A stretch of 64,000 nucleotides of DNA from MGBC163016 sp964631345. Its GTDB lineage: Bacteria; Actinomycetota; Coriobacteriia; Coriobacteriales; Eggerthellaceae. Below the pieces are notes generated by a model. The model did no database searches. It saw nothing but the letters and a program-made list of their open reading frames with translations, and was not told the DNA's origin. The first letter of the stretch is position 1. Each line of letters opens with the position of its first letter. Positions 17,177 to 25,181 of the stretch are shown here, one piece after another. A program made the translations under genes and the position numbers. Where the stretch lies: NCBI GenBank assembly GCA_964631345.1, contig CAZVWE010000004.1:113294-177293 (forward strand), given 5' to 3'.

Positions 17177-17632
17177 ATGTTTAAAGTTCGTGCGAAATAT
17201 TTACTATTAATTGCTGCTGCTGTTTGGTTTATTGCAGGCATCAATATAATTCGCCTTGGCGTTCTTGCAATAGTCGAAGGAACAACTCCGCTATGGCTGT
17301 TGATTATTGGAATACCGGCAACTTATTTGGCATTCCATATGATGTTTAGCAAATTGGTTGGAAAGCATGCAGATCGCATACGTAGCTATGGCGAAGACAA
17401 AATGCATGTATTGCTCTTCTTTGATATAAAAGGCTACATCATGATGGCAATAATGATGGGCGGAGGAATTGCCCTTCGAAACTTCGGAATTGTGCCTACT
17501 TGGTTCGTTGCATTTTTCTATACAGGACTAGGATGTGCGCTTGCCTTAGCCGGAATCGGATTTTTAGTGCACTACTTACACAGAGGTGGAGAAATCGTTT
17601 GTCCTGTAACTAAAAAGACTCGCTTAGCTTAA
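17177..17632 (+). CDS. Four-helix membrane protein, uncharacterised
   Basis: A 151-residue protein with four hydrophobic segments (about residues 7-33, 39-57, 85-100 and 108-130). Basic loops include KLVGKHADRIRSYGEDK, and the tail reads CPVTKKTRLA. GAAAGGA precedes the ATG. It ends at a very strong bidirectional terminator shared with the convergent flavoprotein gene. I do not recognise a characterised family. Confidence 0.75.
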   Translation: MFKVRAKYLLLIAAAVWFIAGINIIRLGVLAIVEGTTPLWLLIIGIPATYLAFHMMFSKLVGKHADRIRSYGEDKMHVLLFFDIKGYIMMAIMMGGGIALRNFGIVPTWFVAFFYTGLGCALALAGIGFLVHYLHRGGEIVCPVTKKTRLA

Positions 17633-17656
17633 ATCTACTTGGACTTACGCCTATAT

Positions 17657-17700
17657 AAACTAAAGTCTATCTAGATTGAAATCTAGATAGACTTTAGTTT
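17657..17700. terminator. Bidirectional intrinsic terminator
   Basis: A perfect 21-base inverted repeat (17657-17677 with 17680-17700) with an almost closed loop. Its outer ends supply A-runs on one side and T-runs on the other, so it terminates in both directions. It lies between convergent genes. Confidence 0.95.
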
Positions 17701-17713
17701 CCTAGGTTTCAAG

Positions 17714-18211
17714 CTACATAGGCTTACGTCTACCACCTTTTGCACGAATTTCACTGAAATCGATTTCCCAAATATCAGTAACGTCAAATTCCCGATCAAC
17801 AGCACCACCGATTTCAGATTTTTCGCTTGGCATATATTTCATGCAAAGCTCAACTAGAACACGTTTGGCAAGAACCTTATCTTCCACTTTGCTAATAATT
17901 CCCTGCGCTATGACTGATGCGTAACGCGTTGTGAAAAAAGTCTCTTCATAGCACGGCTCAACTTCCGTTGCCACTGCAATGCTGACTCTCGGATTTAACT
18001 GAAAATCTTGGATCTTGTGCCCCACTGATTTTCCAGTATGAATATACATACGCCCATCAATCATCACATAAGAAAGCGGAACTCCGTAAGGCGCACCGTC
18101 TGGATCAACCGTTGAGACAACGGCATATGCACCGGCGTCTAGGATTTCAAGTGCGTCTTCGTGTGTCAATTCACGTTCTGGCAGTTGTTTCATGTCGTAA
18201 TGCGTAAACAT
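17714..18211 (-). CDS. Pyridoxamine 5'-phosphate oxidase-fold flavoprotein (NimA-like)
   Basis: A 165-residue protein read from the ATG at 18211, which has AGGAG five bases upstream; an upstream ATG eight codons earlier lacks a site. The split-barrel FMN-binding fold is seen in YAVVSTVDPDGAPYGVPLSYV, the IHTGKSVGHKIQDFQLNPRVSIAVA segment and the later TTRYASVIAQGI. This pattern is that of the Nim/5-nitroimidazole reductase-like group, flavin proteins of anaerobes. Whether it acts on nitro drugs cannot be judged from sequence. Confidence 0.88.
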   Translation of the reverse strand: MFTHYDMKQLPERELTHEDALEILDAGAYAVVSTVDPDGAPYGVPLSYVMIDGRMYIHTGKSVGHKIQDFQLNPRVSIAVATEVEPCYEETFFTTRYASVIAQGIISKVEDKVLAKRVLVELCMKYMPSEKSEIGGAVDREFDVTDIWEIDFSEIRAKGGRRKPM

Positions 18212-18293
18212 TGCCTCTCCTATTTTATGAGCCATTCATGGGTCGTAGATTCATTGAATCTAATTATGCAACCGAGAATTTCCTGTGTCTGTT

Positions 18294-18500
18294 TTATTCG
18301 CTCTTTTTAAAAAATACGGTTTGATTTTTCATTGAAATTTTCCCAACTTCATAACCATAATCAAGGAGTTCTTTTTTATAGTTCAGAAAGGAATGGTCAA
18401 TTGGAAGCCCGGCAATCTCTTTTATTTCCTCAAATGTAAGAGTCAATGTTTCGCTTCCGTCTCTTTTTATGTATTCCCACAATGGATCGTATTTACTCAT
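18294..18500 (-). CDS. Small DUF7662-like protein
   Basis: About 68 residues read from ATG 18500; GTG 18509 and ATG 18506 are alternative starts. The pattern SKYDPLWEYI, LTLTFEEIKEI and LPIDHSF matches a small domain found alone or beside restriction and endonuclease-like proteins in many bacteria. I recall it as DUF7662 but could not check this. AGGAAG lies upstream. It is upstream of, and codirectional with, the flavoprotein gene. Function unknown. Confidence 0.7.
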   Translation of the reverse strand: MSKYDPLWEYIKRDGSETLTLTFEEIKEIAGLPIDHSFLNYKKELLDYGYEVGKISMKNQTVFFKKSE

Positions 18501-18623
18501 AATCATCACTTCCTACAAATGGAGTTTAGTTGATGAATACCTGCAAAGCTTGTCTATCTAATAGCTAAAGCTATAATGGCCATTATTGTTATGCACTCGT
18601 TGATTTGGAATTCAGTGAAGCTC

Positions 18624-19058
18624 ATGAAAAAGGCGCTCGTATTATTATCTTTTGTTCTTTGTGTTTCATTGGCTGTACCAGCTGTTGCCTTTGGCGCTCC
18701 TCATGCAAACCGTGCAGAGCAACCATATTGTCAAAATATTGGCAATGCAGTTGCAAAGATGATCAATGAGCAAATTTTTCCGCAATTCCAACTATGCCTA
18801 AGAAATTATAAAGCGATCATAGATAACAGCTCAGCTGAACAGGATCAGCAAGCTCAAAATCAAGACGCAACGAACCGTGGAGCACAACAACAAAATGGCA
18901 CATGTCCAGGGTTTACAGATACTGACAATGACGGTGTCTGCGATAACTATGGACAATATGATTGCGCACACAATTCATATTCGCACAATCGTGACTATGG
19001 ACATCACCACGGAAGCGGTACTGGAAACGGTTATGCACATGGTCACCAAGGGCGCTAA
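18624..19058 (+). CDS. Small secreted protein with Ca-binding-like repeat and His-rich tail
   Basis: About 144 residues from ATG 18624 (MKKALVLLSFVLC), which gives a clean signal peptide with cleavage near AFGA; an upstream ATG in frame would spoil it. The middle is Gln/Asn-rich. FTDTDNDGVCDNYG follows, a thrombospondin type-3-like Asp-rich calcium loop, and then a tail with many His, Gly, Tyr and Asn residues. The tail could bind divalent metal. It ends 130 bp before a strong terminator. The role is unknown; an extracellular metal-binding protein is a guess. Confidence 0.72.
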   Translation: MKKALVLLSFVLCVSLAVPAVAFGAPHANRAEQPYCQNIGNAVAKMINEQIFPQFQLCLRNYKAIIDNSSAEQDQQAQNQDATNRGAQQQNGTCPGFTDTDNDGVCDNYGQYDCAHNSYSHNRDYGHHHGSGTGNGYAHGHQGR

Positions 19059-19190
19059 TTAACCAACCTCATAAACCTTTCAACAACTTCATGCAATCTT
19101 ATAGGCTGCATTATTCGAGCTTACTTAATTCCAAGTCCTTTAGCTAGCGAGTAGTCTTCGAATAGCCTTGATTAATCTCAGTAATTTATC

Positions 19191-19231
19191 AGCGAAACGG
19201 TGAGTCATACGATTTATCGTTTCGCTTTTTT
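19191..19231 (+). terminator. Rho-independent terminator
   Basis: AGCGAAACG (19191-19199) pairs with CGTTTCGCT (19218-19226) and is followed by TTTTT. It lies 133 bp downstream of the secreted protein gene and upstream of the MFS gene. Confidence 0.85.
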
Positions 19232-19262
19232 CTGAGCAATATTTTTTCTGAGCAAAATTTAA

Positions 19263-19279
19263 GTGACGATATATGTCAC
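19263..19279. promoter_or_regulatory. Candidate operator upstream of the MFS gene
   Basis: The inverted repeat GTGAC-GATATAT-GTCAC (centre 19271) lies about 90 bases before the transporter start. The size and spacing resemble a dimeric helix-turn-helix site. No regulator gene is adjacent. Confidence 0.4.
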
Positions 19280-19361
19280 ATACCGTTCCCGGGCGTGAGT
19301 TATGTAGATTTCCCCACTCAATCTCAAGATGTTATACATTACGGTTGAGAGAAAGCAAAAA

Positions 19362-20516
19362 ATGCAAGAACGCCTTTGGAATAAATACTTTTTGATCTGC
19401 CTTGTGCTGCAGTTTTTCTATATGCTTTCATTCAACATGACCGCACCTCTAATAGCGCAGTATTCCATACTTCTTGGAGAATCAACCGCTATGGCAGGTT
19501 TAATTGCAGGAATGTTTTCATTTTGCGCTTTAGTATTTCGTCCAGTTGTTGGTTATATTGCAGATCGCGTAAACCGCACCAGATTCCTTACTATCGGATT
19601 AATATGCGGCACCATCGGGATGGCTGGATATGGGTTCTCACAAACCGCTTTCATGCTAATTTGTTTTCGACTTCTGCACTCACTTGCTATGTCCATTCAA
19701 ACCACTTTGCTATCTGTGATTGCTATTGAATTCATCCCAAAAACAAGAATCGCAGAGGGGGTAGGTTATGTAGGAATTGCAGCAACGATAGGAATGTCTA
19801 TAGGCCCTGGATTGGGAATTGCAGTATCAGAACATTTCACTCATATAGAAGCCTTTTTTGGCAGTGCATTCTTTATGGCGCTAACACTAATTCTTAGTTT
19901 TGTAATTCCGAATACCCATCAAGTAATAGCATCAAAATCTAAGTTTTCTCTGAAAGACATGATTGATATCCCAACTCTTCCGCTTTCAATAGCTGCGATG
20001 TCCTTCGCATTTTGCGCAGGCCTAACTAGCAGCTTTTTAGTTCTATTAGGAGAAGAAAGATCTATATCAGGCATAGCAGCATTTTTCTTTGTTTCATCTG
20101 TAGGCATAGCGGTTATTCGTCCAATTGCAGGACGCATCACAGACAGGCATGGCATATCTGGAATAACATTTGGCGGGTTCATTTCGGAATGCATAGTGCT
20201 TATTTCAATTGCGTTTGCGAATTCTTTACTAATGATAGGCATCGGTTCAATTTTTCGCATTTTTGGACAGGGTGCTGTTCAGTCATCTCTCCAAGGCTAC
20301 ATTCTTAAAGAATCACCGGATGAGAAGCGCGGTGTTGCCAGCTCAACATTTTATTTAGGCATCGATGCAGGCCAAGGGTTAGGAGCCATTGTTGGCGGTG
20401 CCGTTGCTGGATATGCTGGTTATACATCATCGTTTTTATCGGGGCTTGTGGTTTTGGCGATAGGCCTTATATCCTTTTTATGGTGGAAATCAAAAAATAA
20501 GAAAATGCAAAGCTAG
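19362..20516 (+). CDS. Major facilitator superfamily transporter
   Basis: About 384 residues with 12 predicted helices, read from ATG 19362 (MQERLWNKYF); an upstream in-frame ATG at 19329 is possible. The loop between helices 2 and 3 carries the MFS signature GYIADRVNRTRFL, repeated in the second half as GRITDRHGISG. No substrate can be deduced. The pattern resembles drug-efflux-like members such as YfcJ or MdtG-type. It is convergent with the TgpA-like gene; a short AGCCTAA/TTAGGCT hairpin lies in the gap at 20526-20553. Confidence 0.9.
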   Translation: MQERLWNKYFLICLVLQFFYMLSFNMTAPLIAQYSILLGESTAMAGLIAGMFSFCALVFRPVVGYIADRVNRTRFLTIGLICGTIGMAGYGFSQTAFMLICFRLLHSLAMSIQTTLLSVIAIEFIPKTRIAEGVGYVGIAATIGMSIGPGLGIAVSEHFTHIEAFFGSAFFMALTLILSFVIPNTHQVIASKSKFSLKDMIDIPTLPLSIAAMSFAFCAGLTSSFLVLLGEERSISGIAAFFFVSSVGIAVIRPIAGRITDRHGISGITFGGFISECIVLISIAFANSLLMIGIGSIFRIFGQGAVQSSLQGYILKESPDEKRGVASSTFYLGIDAGQGLGAIVGGAVAGYAGYTSSFLSGLVVLAIGLISFLWWKSKNKKMQS

Positions 20517-20546
20517 TCTAAAAATAGCCTAAACATAGTCTAAGAA

Positions 20547-23081
20547 TTAGGCTTCCCCTAGCGGAATATCAATAATGTATCGATAGCGCATTATGAAGCG
20601 CTGCCATATGTTAGCGCTTCTCCAGACAGATTGTTCTATTTGTCGAAGCACATTATCAATAAATGCAGCCTCATAATCATTAATCGCAATAGAACCAAAT
20701 CTTTCCCTTTCAATAAGACCAATCATGCGCTCGTATTCTTCTGCCCGAAGCCCTTCCGCAAATCCTGCAACATCAAGTGCGCACTCAAAAGGTCTGGCAG
20801 AATTAAAGTCAAATGGCGCGTATCGTAAAACGTTTTGCAGCCGTGTAAAGTAAAGCGTAGATACTAAAGGTGTAATGGATGTTGTAAGCCCTAATGTCTT
20901 CGATGAATTTCTGCTTGCATCATACGATTCAGCCAACGCATTCTGAAGCTTATTCATATATAAATTGCGTCTTATATATCTCTGGATTTCCAGTATCACA
21001 AATACTACAAGAAGCAGAATAATGATTAGAAGAATCAAGCCTACCCACGCAAATGGTCGTAGCTCTTCAGGAATTATATCTTCCCAAGGAAAATCAAGAC
21101 TACCCGATATGTCAGAATCGCCACCATCGCCTACAACTTCACGGGAAATCTCTATCACATTTTCTGCGTTGTATTGCTTATCGTAGAACCCAGGCGTTAC
21201 CTCAATCGGAATAAACCCAATACCATCTACATAAACTTCAACCCACGCATGTGCTGAATCCTCGGTTAAAGCAGCTTTTGTCTGGCCAGCATCTTTGAGT
21301 GCCTGTGCATCAGCCGATGTGATCATATATCCTTCGATATATCTTGCAGGAATGCCGGCATCCCTAAATGCGAGCGTTGCTGCAACTGCAAAAGCAGCAG
21401 AATTGCCTTTTTGCTGATTGAGTAAAAACCAACTTATGAAATCCCCTTCTGCTGCAGGATCATAAGGCGAAGGAGCATCCGTATAAAGGCATTTAGATTC
21501 AAGTAAACTGCGAATACGTGTTGCTACAGTATATAAATCATTGTCGCTGCCGATAATGTCCGTCTCTTCTAAAGATTCCCCAGATAAGGATTCCTCAGAT
21601 CCCACAGATGTAAAAAAGCGATCAATTATAGGTTGTACCGTTTCAGGGACATCTAAATATTGGTCATACACAAATGCTCTATAAGTATGCTCTGCTTGGA
21701 TAAAGTCTGTCATGGCCTGAATGTCCGATGTATCATATTCATCTCTATCCAACATATCTAAATTAACCCATGGCGCAGGGGCAAATGACTCATCGGGAAG
21801 CATCGCGTCAATTTCAAATACGTAGGAAGTTTCCTGTCCAAAAAACCCATTCGGTACCAAATAAAGGTCAAGGAGTTGACGTGTATTGTCGTCTGAAAGC
21901 GTCAAATAAGGAGCGTAAGAATACTTTCTATTTGCATTAATAGTGCTGATAGATATATCACGTGTGGAGTATTGTCCCGAATCCGCACCGGAGCCAATTG
22001 CAAAATATTGAGCGTTTTGCAATACCGGATCGAATCCTAGAGTATCTGCCCAGCTGAATAGCCCATTCCAATCTCCGATATAGTTTTCATACGTAGGTTG
22101 TTCAAACGCAGTACCCGTATAGTCACTTCCAACAAAACCCCGAAAATAGATTGTTCCAATATCGTCCAAATTTGAATACTCAATTTCTAGCCTTGTTGGA
22201 GGCGCTTCATCATCTGTATTGTTCATATAAATTGACTTGGAAAAATTACCTTCACCAAGCGTGTCTGTTCCGAAACGATACTCTTCAATCGCATCGTTTA
22301 AATTGTCTCGAAATTTTGCAGCCCCTGTCCACCCAGAACCAGCACCAAGAAAAAGCATCAAACCTGAAACAACCACCACCAGCACAATAACCAATGTGGG
22401 GAGAATTCCAGTGAACAAACGTATTCGACCCCTAGCTGTATAACCAAAACGAATATAGGTCATAGTTTGTATTGCAGAAAGCGCAAGGCCTCCTATCAAA
22501 AATGCACCAAGCGCCAATCCGGAAACATTGGGAATAAAACTATATATAAGCACAACGACAATTGTAACCAAAAGTGTTAATGCGCTTTTTCTAACATTCA
22601 TCAAAAGCCAAATTACAAGCGATATAAATCCCATTAAGAACAACGCAATGGCAGAAATTGAAAGAAGGTCAACACTTGAGCTAACAATCATTGGCATCAC
22701 ATAGGAATCAGTATAGAAATCCCATGCCAATATAAGTTGATTTATAAAATTTGCAAAAAATCCAATGATGCTTTGGGCGCTTAAGACAAATGCCATAGCT
22801 ATCAATACTATGCTTGCATAAACTATGCGCTTCCAGACCCCTTCATGGTGATAAGCAATTGAGTAAATTGCAGAAACTATGCCGCTTGCAATCCCAATTC
22901 TTAAACCAAGATCCTCACTAAATGATGCAGAAGCCAGGATTAGCGAAAGTCCGAAGCCAAATAAAAACGTAGTTAAAAGGTTTGTCAGCGTTGCAGACGA
23001 GAAAAAATTCGAGATGCGTGATTTCCGCAAATTGTTCTCGCTTTGCGAGGCTTGTGATCTATAAGGTGATGCATCGCTCAT
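20547..23081 (-). CDS. TgpA-like membrane protein with transglutaminase-like domain (catalytic Cys replaced)
   Basis: About 844 residues, last gene of a five-gene operon. The N-terminal 250 residues hold about seven helices, an extracytoplasmic region follows, and the transglutaminase-like core comes around residues 540-650. A further helix (near 700) precedes a cytoplasmic tail. The core keeps the RDAGIPARYIEGY strand and the catalytic-type His in SAHAWVEVY. At the normal Cys position (GxCxxFA) it reads GNSAAFA, so Ser561 replaces Cys, and the third residue is Glu (IPIEVTPG). It may be inactive, a binding module, or an unusual serine variant. The start overlaps the end of the DUF58 gene. MoxR-DUF58-TgpA trios are a recurrent set thought to act on the cell envelope. 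Confidence 0.9.
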   Translation of the reverse strand: MSDASPYRSQASQSENNLRKSRISNFFSSATLTNLLTTFLFGFGLSLILASASFSEDLGLRIGIASGIVSAIYSIAYHHEGVWKRIVYASIVLIAMAFVLSAQSIIGFFANFINQLILAWDFYTDSYVMPMIVSSSVDLLSISAIALFLMGFISLVIWLLMNVRKSALTLLVTIVVVLIYSFIPNVSGLALGAFLIGGLALSAIQTMTYIRFGYTARGRIRLFTGILPTLVIVLVVVVSGLMLFLGAGSGWTGAAKFRDNLNDAIEEYRFGTDTLGEGNFSKSIYMNNTDDEAPPTRLEIEYSNLDDIGTIYFRGFVGSDYTGTAFEQPTYENYIGDWNGLFSWADTLGFDPVLQNAQYFAIGSGADSGQYSTRDISISTINANRKYSYAPYLTLSDDNTRQLLDLYLVPNGFFGQETSYVFEIDAMLPDESFAPAPWVNLDMLDRDEYDTSDIQAMTDFIQAEHTYRAFVYDQYLDVPETVQPIIDRFFTSVGSEESLSGESLEETDIIGSDNDLYTVATRIRSLLESKCLYTDAPSPYDPAAEGDFISWFLLNQQKGNSAAFAVAATLAFRDAGIPARYIEGYMITSADAQALKDAGQTKAALTEDSAHAWVEVYVDGIGFIPIEVTPGFYDKQYNAENVIEISREVVGDGGDSDISGSLDFPWEDIIPEELRPFAWVGLILLIIILLLVVFVILEIQRYIRRNLYMNKLQNALAESYDASRNSSKTLGLTTSITPLVSTLYFTRLQNVLRYAPFDFNSARPFECALDVAGFAEGLRAEEYERMIGLIERERFGSIAINDYEAAFIDNVLRQIEQSVWRSANIWQRFIMRYRYIIDIPLGEA

Positions 23082-24228
23082 AATTTTGCACATCCTCCGT
23101 ATCGATCACAATGAGATCGTAGTCCCCTTCAACCTCATTTGCTCCACTTCCATTAACAATCAAAATAACGCTTAAGTTCATCTCAACCGATAATTGAGAC
23201 CAAAGATTTTCGTCATACACAGGTGTAACCAATATACATTTAGTGAAATTGGCAGCGAGTTCTGACACCATTAAAGCAGACACCGCATCCGCATAAGTTT
23301 CCGCAATTGGAGCTGTAAGCATGAGTTCAGTTGCGTGTGTAAATGAATCCAATGAATCCACGAGCTCACTTGTCAGAACACCATTTAATGGAAGTGCATA
23401 ATTATGGGAAAGATTAAGATTCAGGAAATCTCTTGAAATTGCTATACCCGTCGCAGCAACTCCATTTAGCAGATCAGGATCTATAGGCGCATTATCTATA
23501 CCATGCAAAGATGTCAGATTCACGACTATCAATTCGAAGTCCACTGGTCTTGAAAATTCCCTGGACATCATAGAGTTAAACCTCGCGGAAAGCTTCCAAT
23601 GTACTGACGCTAAGTGATCGCCTTCACGGAATTCTCGAACATCAAAAACCTCATCAACATCACTTCCGCTTTTACTTTCGTCATATGTTTTCCCGAAAGC
23701 GCGCGAAAGGGGTACTGACCTAATGTTTGTTGTAAGCGCATAATCTTCAGGATAAACAATGCAATTAGATGTGTTTGTTACATCCAACTTGCATCTAAAA
23801 AGCCCTAGAGGATCTGCGCATACGCTATTTGTAATACTTATGCTCATACGTCCGTAGCGGCGTGCATCAAGTGGAATTTGCACACTTGATTTGGCTAAAG
23901 TATTAAGCGCAAGTACAGTTTTTCGCGTAGCTACCGTATCAAAAGTAAGACTTGCACATTCGATATCAAAAACAATCAACGCCAAGCTGAACGGTAATCC
24001 ACGCACAAGGTCTATCTGAATATATGCTCGATTACCAACTTCTAAAGATTTAGCAACTTCAATATGAATCTGTGTAAAAGAAGCTTGTACGAACACTCCT
24101 ATTGCAAAAAGCACCGCCAAAACTACGAAGACACCTGCAAGCACCATGGCATAAGGCGAGCCTGTAAAAACAAAAAGAATTACAGATACAACAAACGAAA
24201 GAATATAAATGATTCTATTTGAAGTCAT
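23059..24228 (-). CDS. DUF58 domain protein, two-helix membrane anchor
   Basis: A 389-residue protein. Two N-terminal hydrophobic segments (residues 5-22 and 27-48) are followed by a beta-rich part and the DUF58 signature FDVREFREGDHLASVHWKLS, then a von Willebrand A-like C-terminal half (ELIVVNLTS). DUF58 proteins occur next to MoxR ATPases, which are thought to remodel or load metal on such VWA-like partners. Here it follows MoxR by 7 bp and overlaps the TgpA-like gene. Confidence 0.92.
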   Translation of the reverse strand: MTSNRIIYILSFVVSVILFVFTGSPYAMVLAGVFVVLAVLFAIGVFVQASFTQIHIEVAKSLEVGNRAYIQIDLVRGLPFSLALIVFDIECASLTFDTVATRKTVLALNTLAKSSVQIPLDARRYGRMSISITNSVCADPLGLFRCKLDVTNTSNCIVYPEDYALTTNIRSVPLSRAFGKTYDESKSGSDVDEVFDVREFREGDHLASVHWKLSARFNSMMSREFSRPVDFELIVVNLTSLHGIDNAPIDPDLLNGVAATGIAISRDFLNLNLSHNYALPLNGVLTSELVDSLDSFTHATELMLTAPIAETYADAVSALMVSELAANFTKCILVTPVYDENLWSQLSVEMNLSVILIVNGSGANEVEGDYDLIVIDTEDVQNYERCITL

Positions 24229-24235
24229 GCGGCAT

Positions 24236-25174
24236 TTATTTTCCTAAAGCAGGAGTCGGAACAGCATTCAGGATTTCAAGCAAAATCTCCTGCGCACTGA
24301 TATCTTCAATACGCGCTTGAGATCGCAAGACCAAACGATGCGCACAGACATCCACATACACCTCTTGGATATCTTTTGGAATTACGTAATCTCGCTCATA
24401 CAGAATTGCAGAAGCACGTGCCATTTTTACAAGCGCCAAAACGCCTCGAGGAGAAACACCTTGCTGCACAAGAGGCGCCGATCTAGTTGCTTCGCAAAGC
24501 GATGCTGCATAATCCATGAGTTCGTCTGTGATTCTTATATTTGCAAGGTGACGTTGAACCATCACGATGTCTTCCCGACTAGCAACTTCGCGAACACTAT
24601 CAAGCGGCTTTGATGCAAGGGATTCACGAATCATACTTACTTGCAAATCATGCGACGGATATCCAATAGAAAGTCGAACCATAAAGCGGTCTAGCTGAGA
24701 ATCTGGAAGCTGCTGTGTTCCAGCAGAACCAAGGGGGTTTTGAGTTGCAATTACTATAAATGGATTTGAAAGCTCATGGGTGACACCATCAACCGTAACC
24801 GCTCTCTCTTCCATAACTTCAAGAAGTGCAGCCTGCGTTTTTGCAGAAGTCCTGTTGATTTCATCGCCTAACAACAAGTTGCAAAAAACAGCTCCTGGAT
24901 GGAAAACAAACTGATGGGTTTCGTCGTTATACATGCTGAAACCGGTAATATCAGCAGGCATTGTATCTGGTGTAAATTGAATACGCTTGTATTCGAAGCC
25001 AAGTGCACGTGAAAACGCAAGCGCTAGAGTTGTTTTCCCAACTCCCGGCGCATCTTCAAGAAGGACGTTTCCGTTAGCGTAAATAGCCATTAAAACTTTA
25101 CGGATAACATCTTCTTTACCAATAATCGCTTTGCTAACTTCTTCAATAATCTGCTGACTTCTGCGGATAATCAT
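24236..25174 (-). CDS. MoxR-family AAA+ ATPase
   Basis: A 312-residue ATPase with Walker A (EDAPGVGKTTLA), Walker B (LLGDEINRTSAKTQAALLEVMEE), sensor 1 (IATQNPLG) and the C-terminal lid (SPRGVLALVKMARA). MoxR proteins act as chaperone-like ATPases on partners with VWA or DUF58 domains. It lies 7 bp from both the upstream giant LRR gene and the downstream DUF58 gene, so all are probably one transcript. Confidence 0.95.
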   Translation of the reverse strand: MIIRRSQQIIEEVSKAIIGKEDVIRKVLMAIYANGNVLLEDAPGVGKTTLALAFSRALGFEYKRIQFTPDTMPADITGFSMYNDETHQFVFHPGAVFCNLLLGDEINRTSAKTQAALLEVMEERAVTVDGVTHELSNPFIVIATQNPLGSAGTQQLPDSQLDRFMVRLSIGYPSHDLQVSMIRESLASKPLDSVREVASREDIVMVQRHLANIRITDELMDYAASLCEATRSAPLVQQGVSPRGVLALVKMARASAILYERDYVIPKDIQEVYVDVCAHRLVLRSQARIEDISAQEILLEILNAVPTPALGK

Positions 25175-25181
25175 ATTAACC

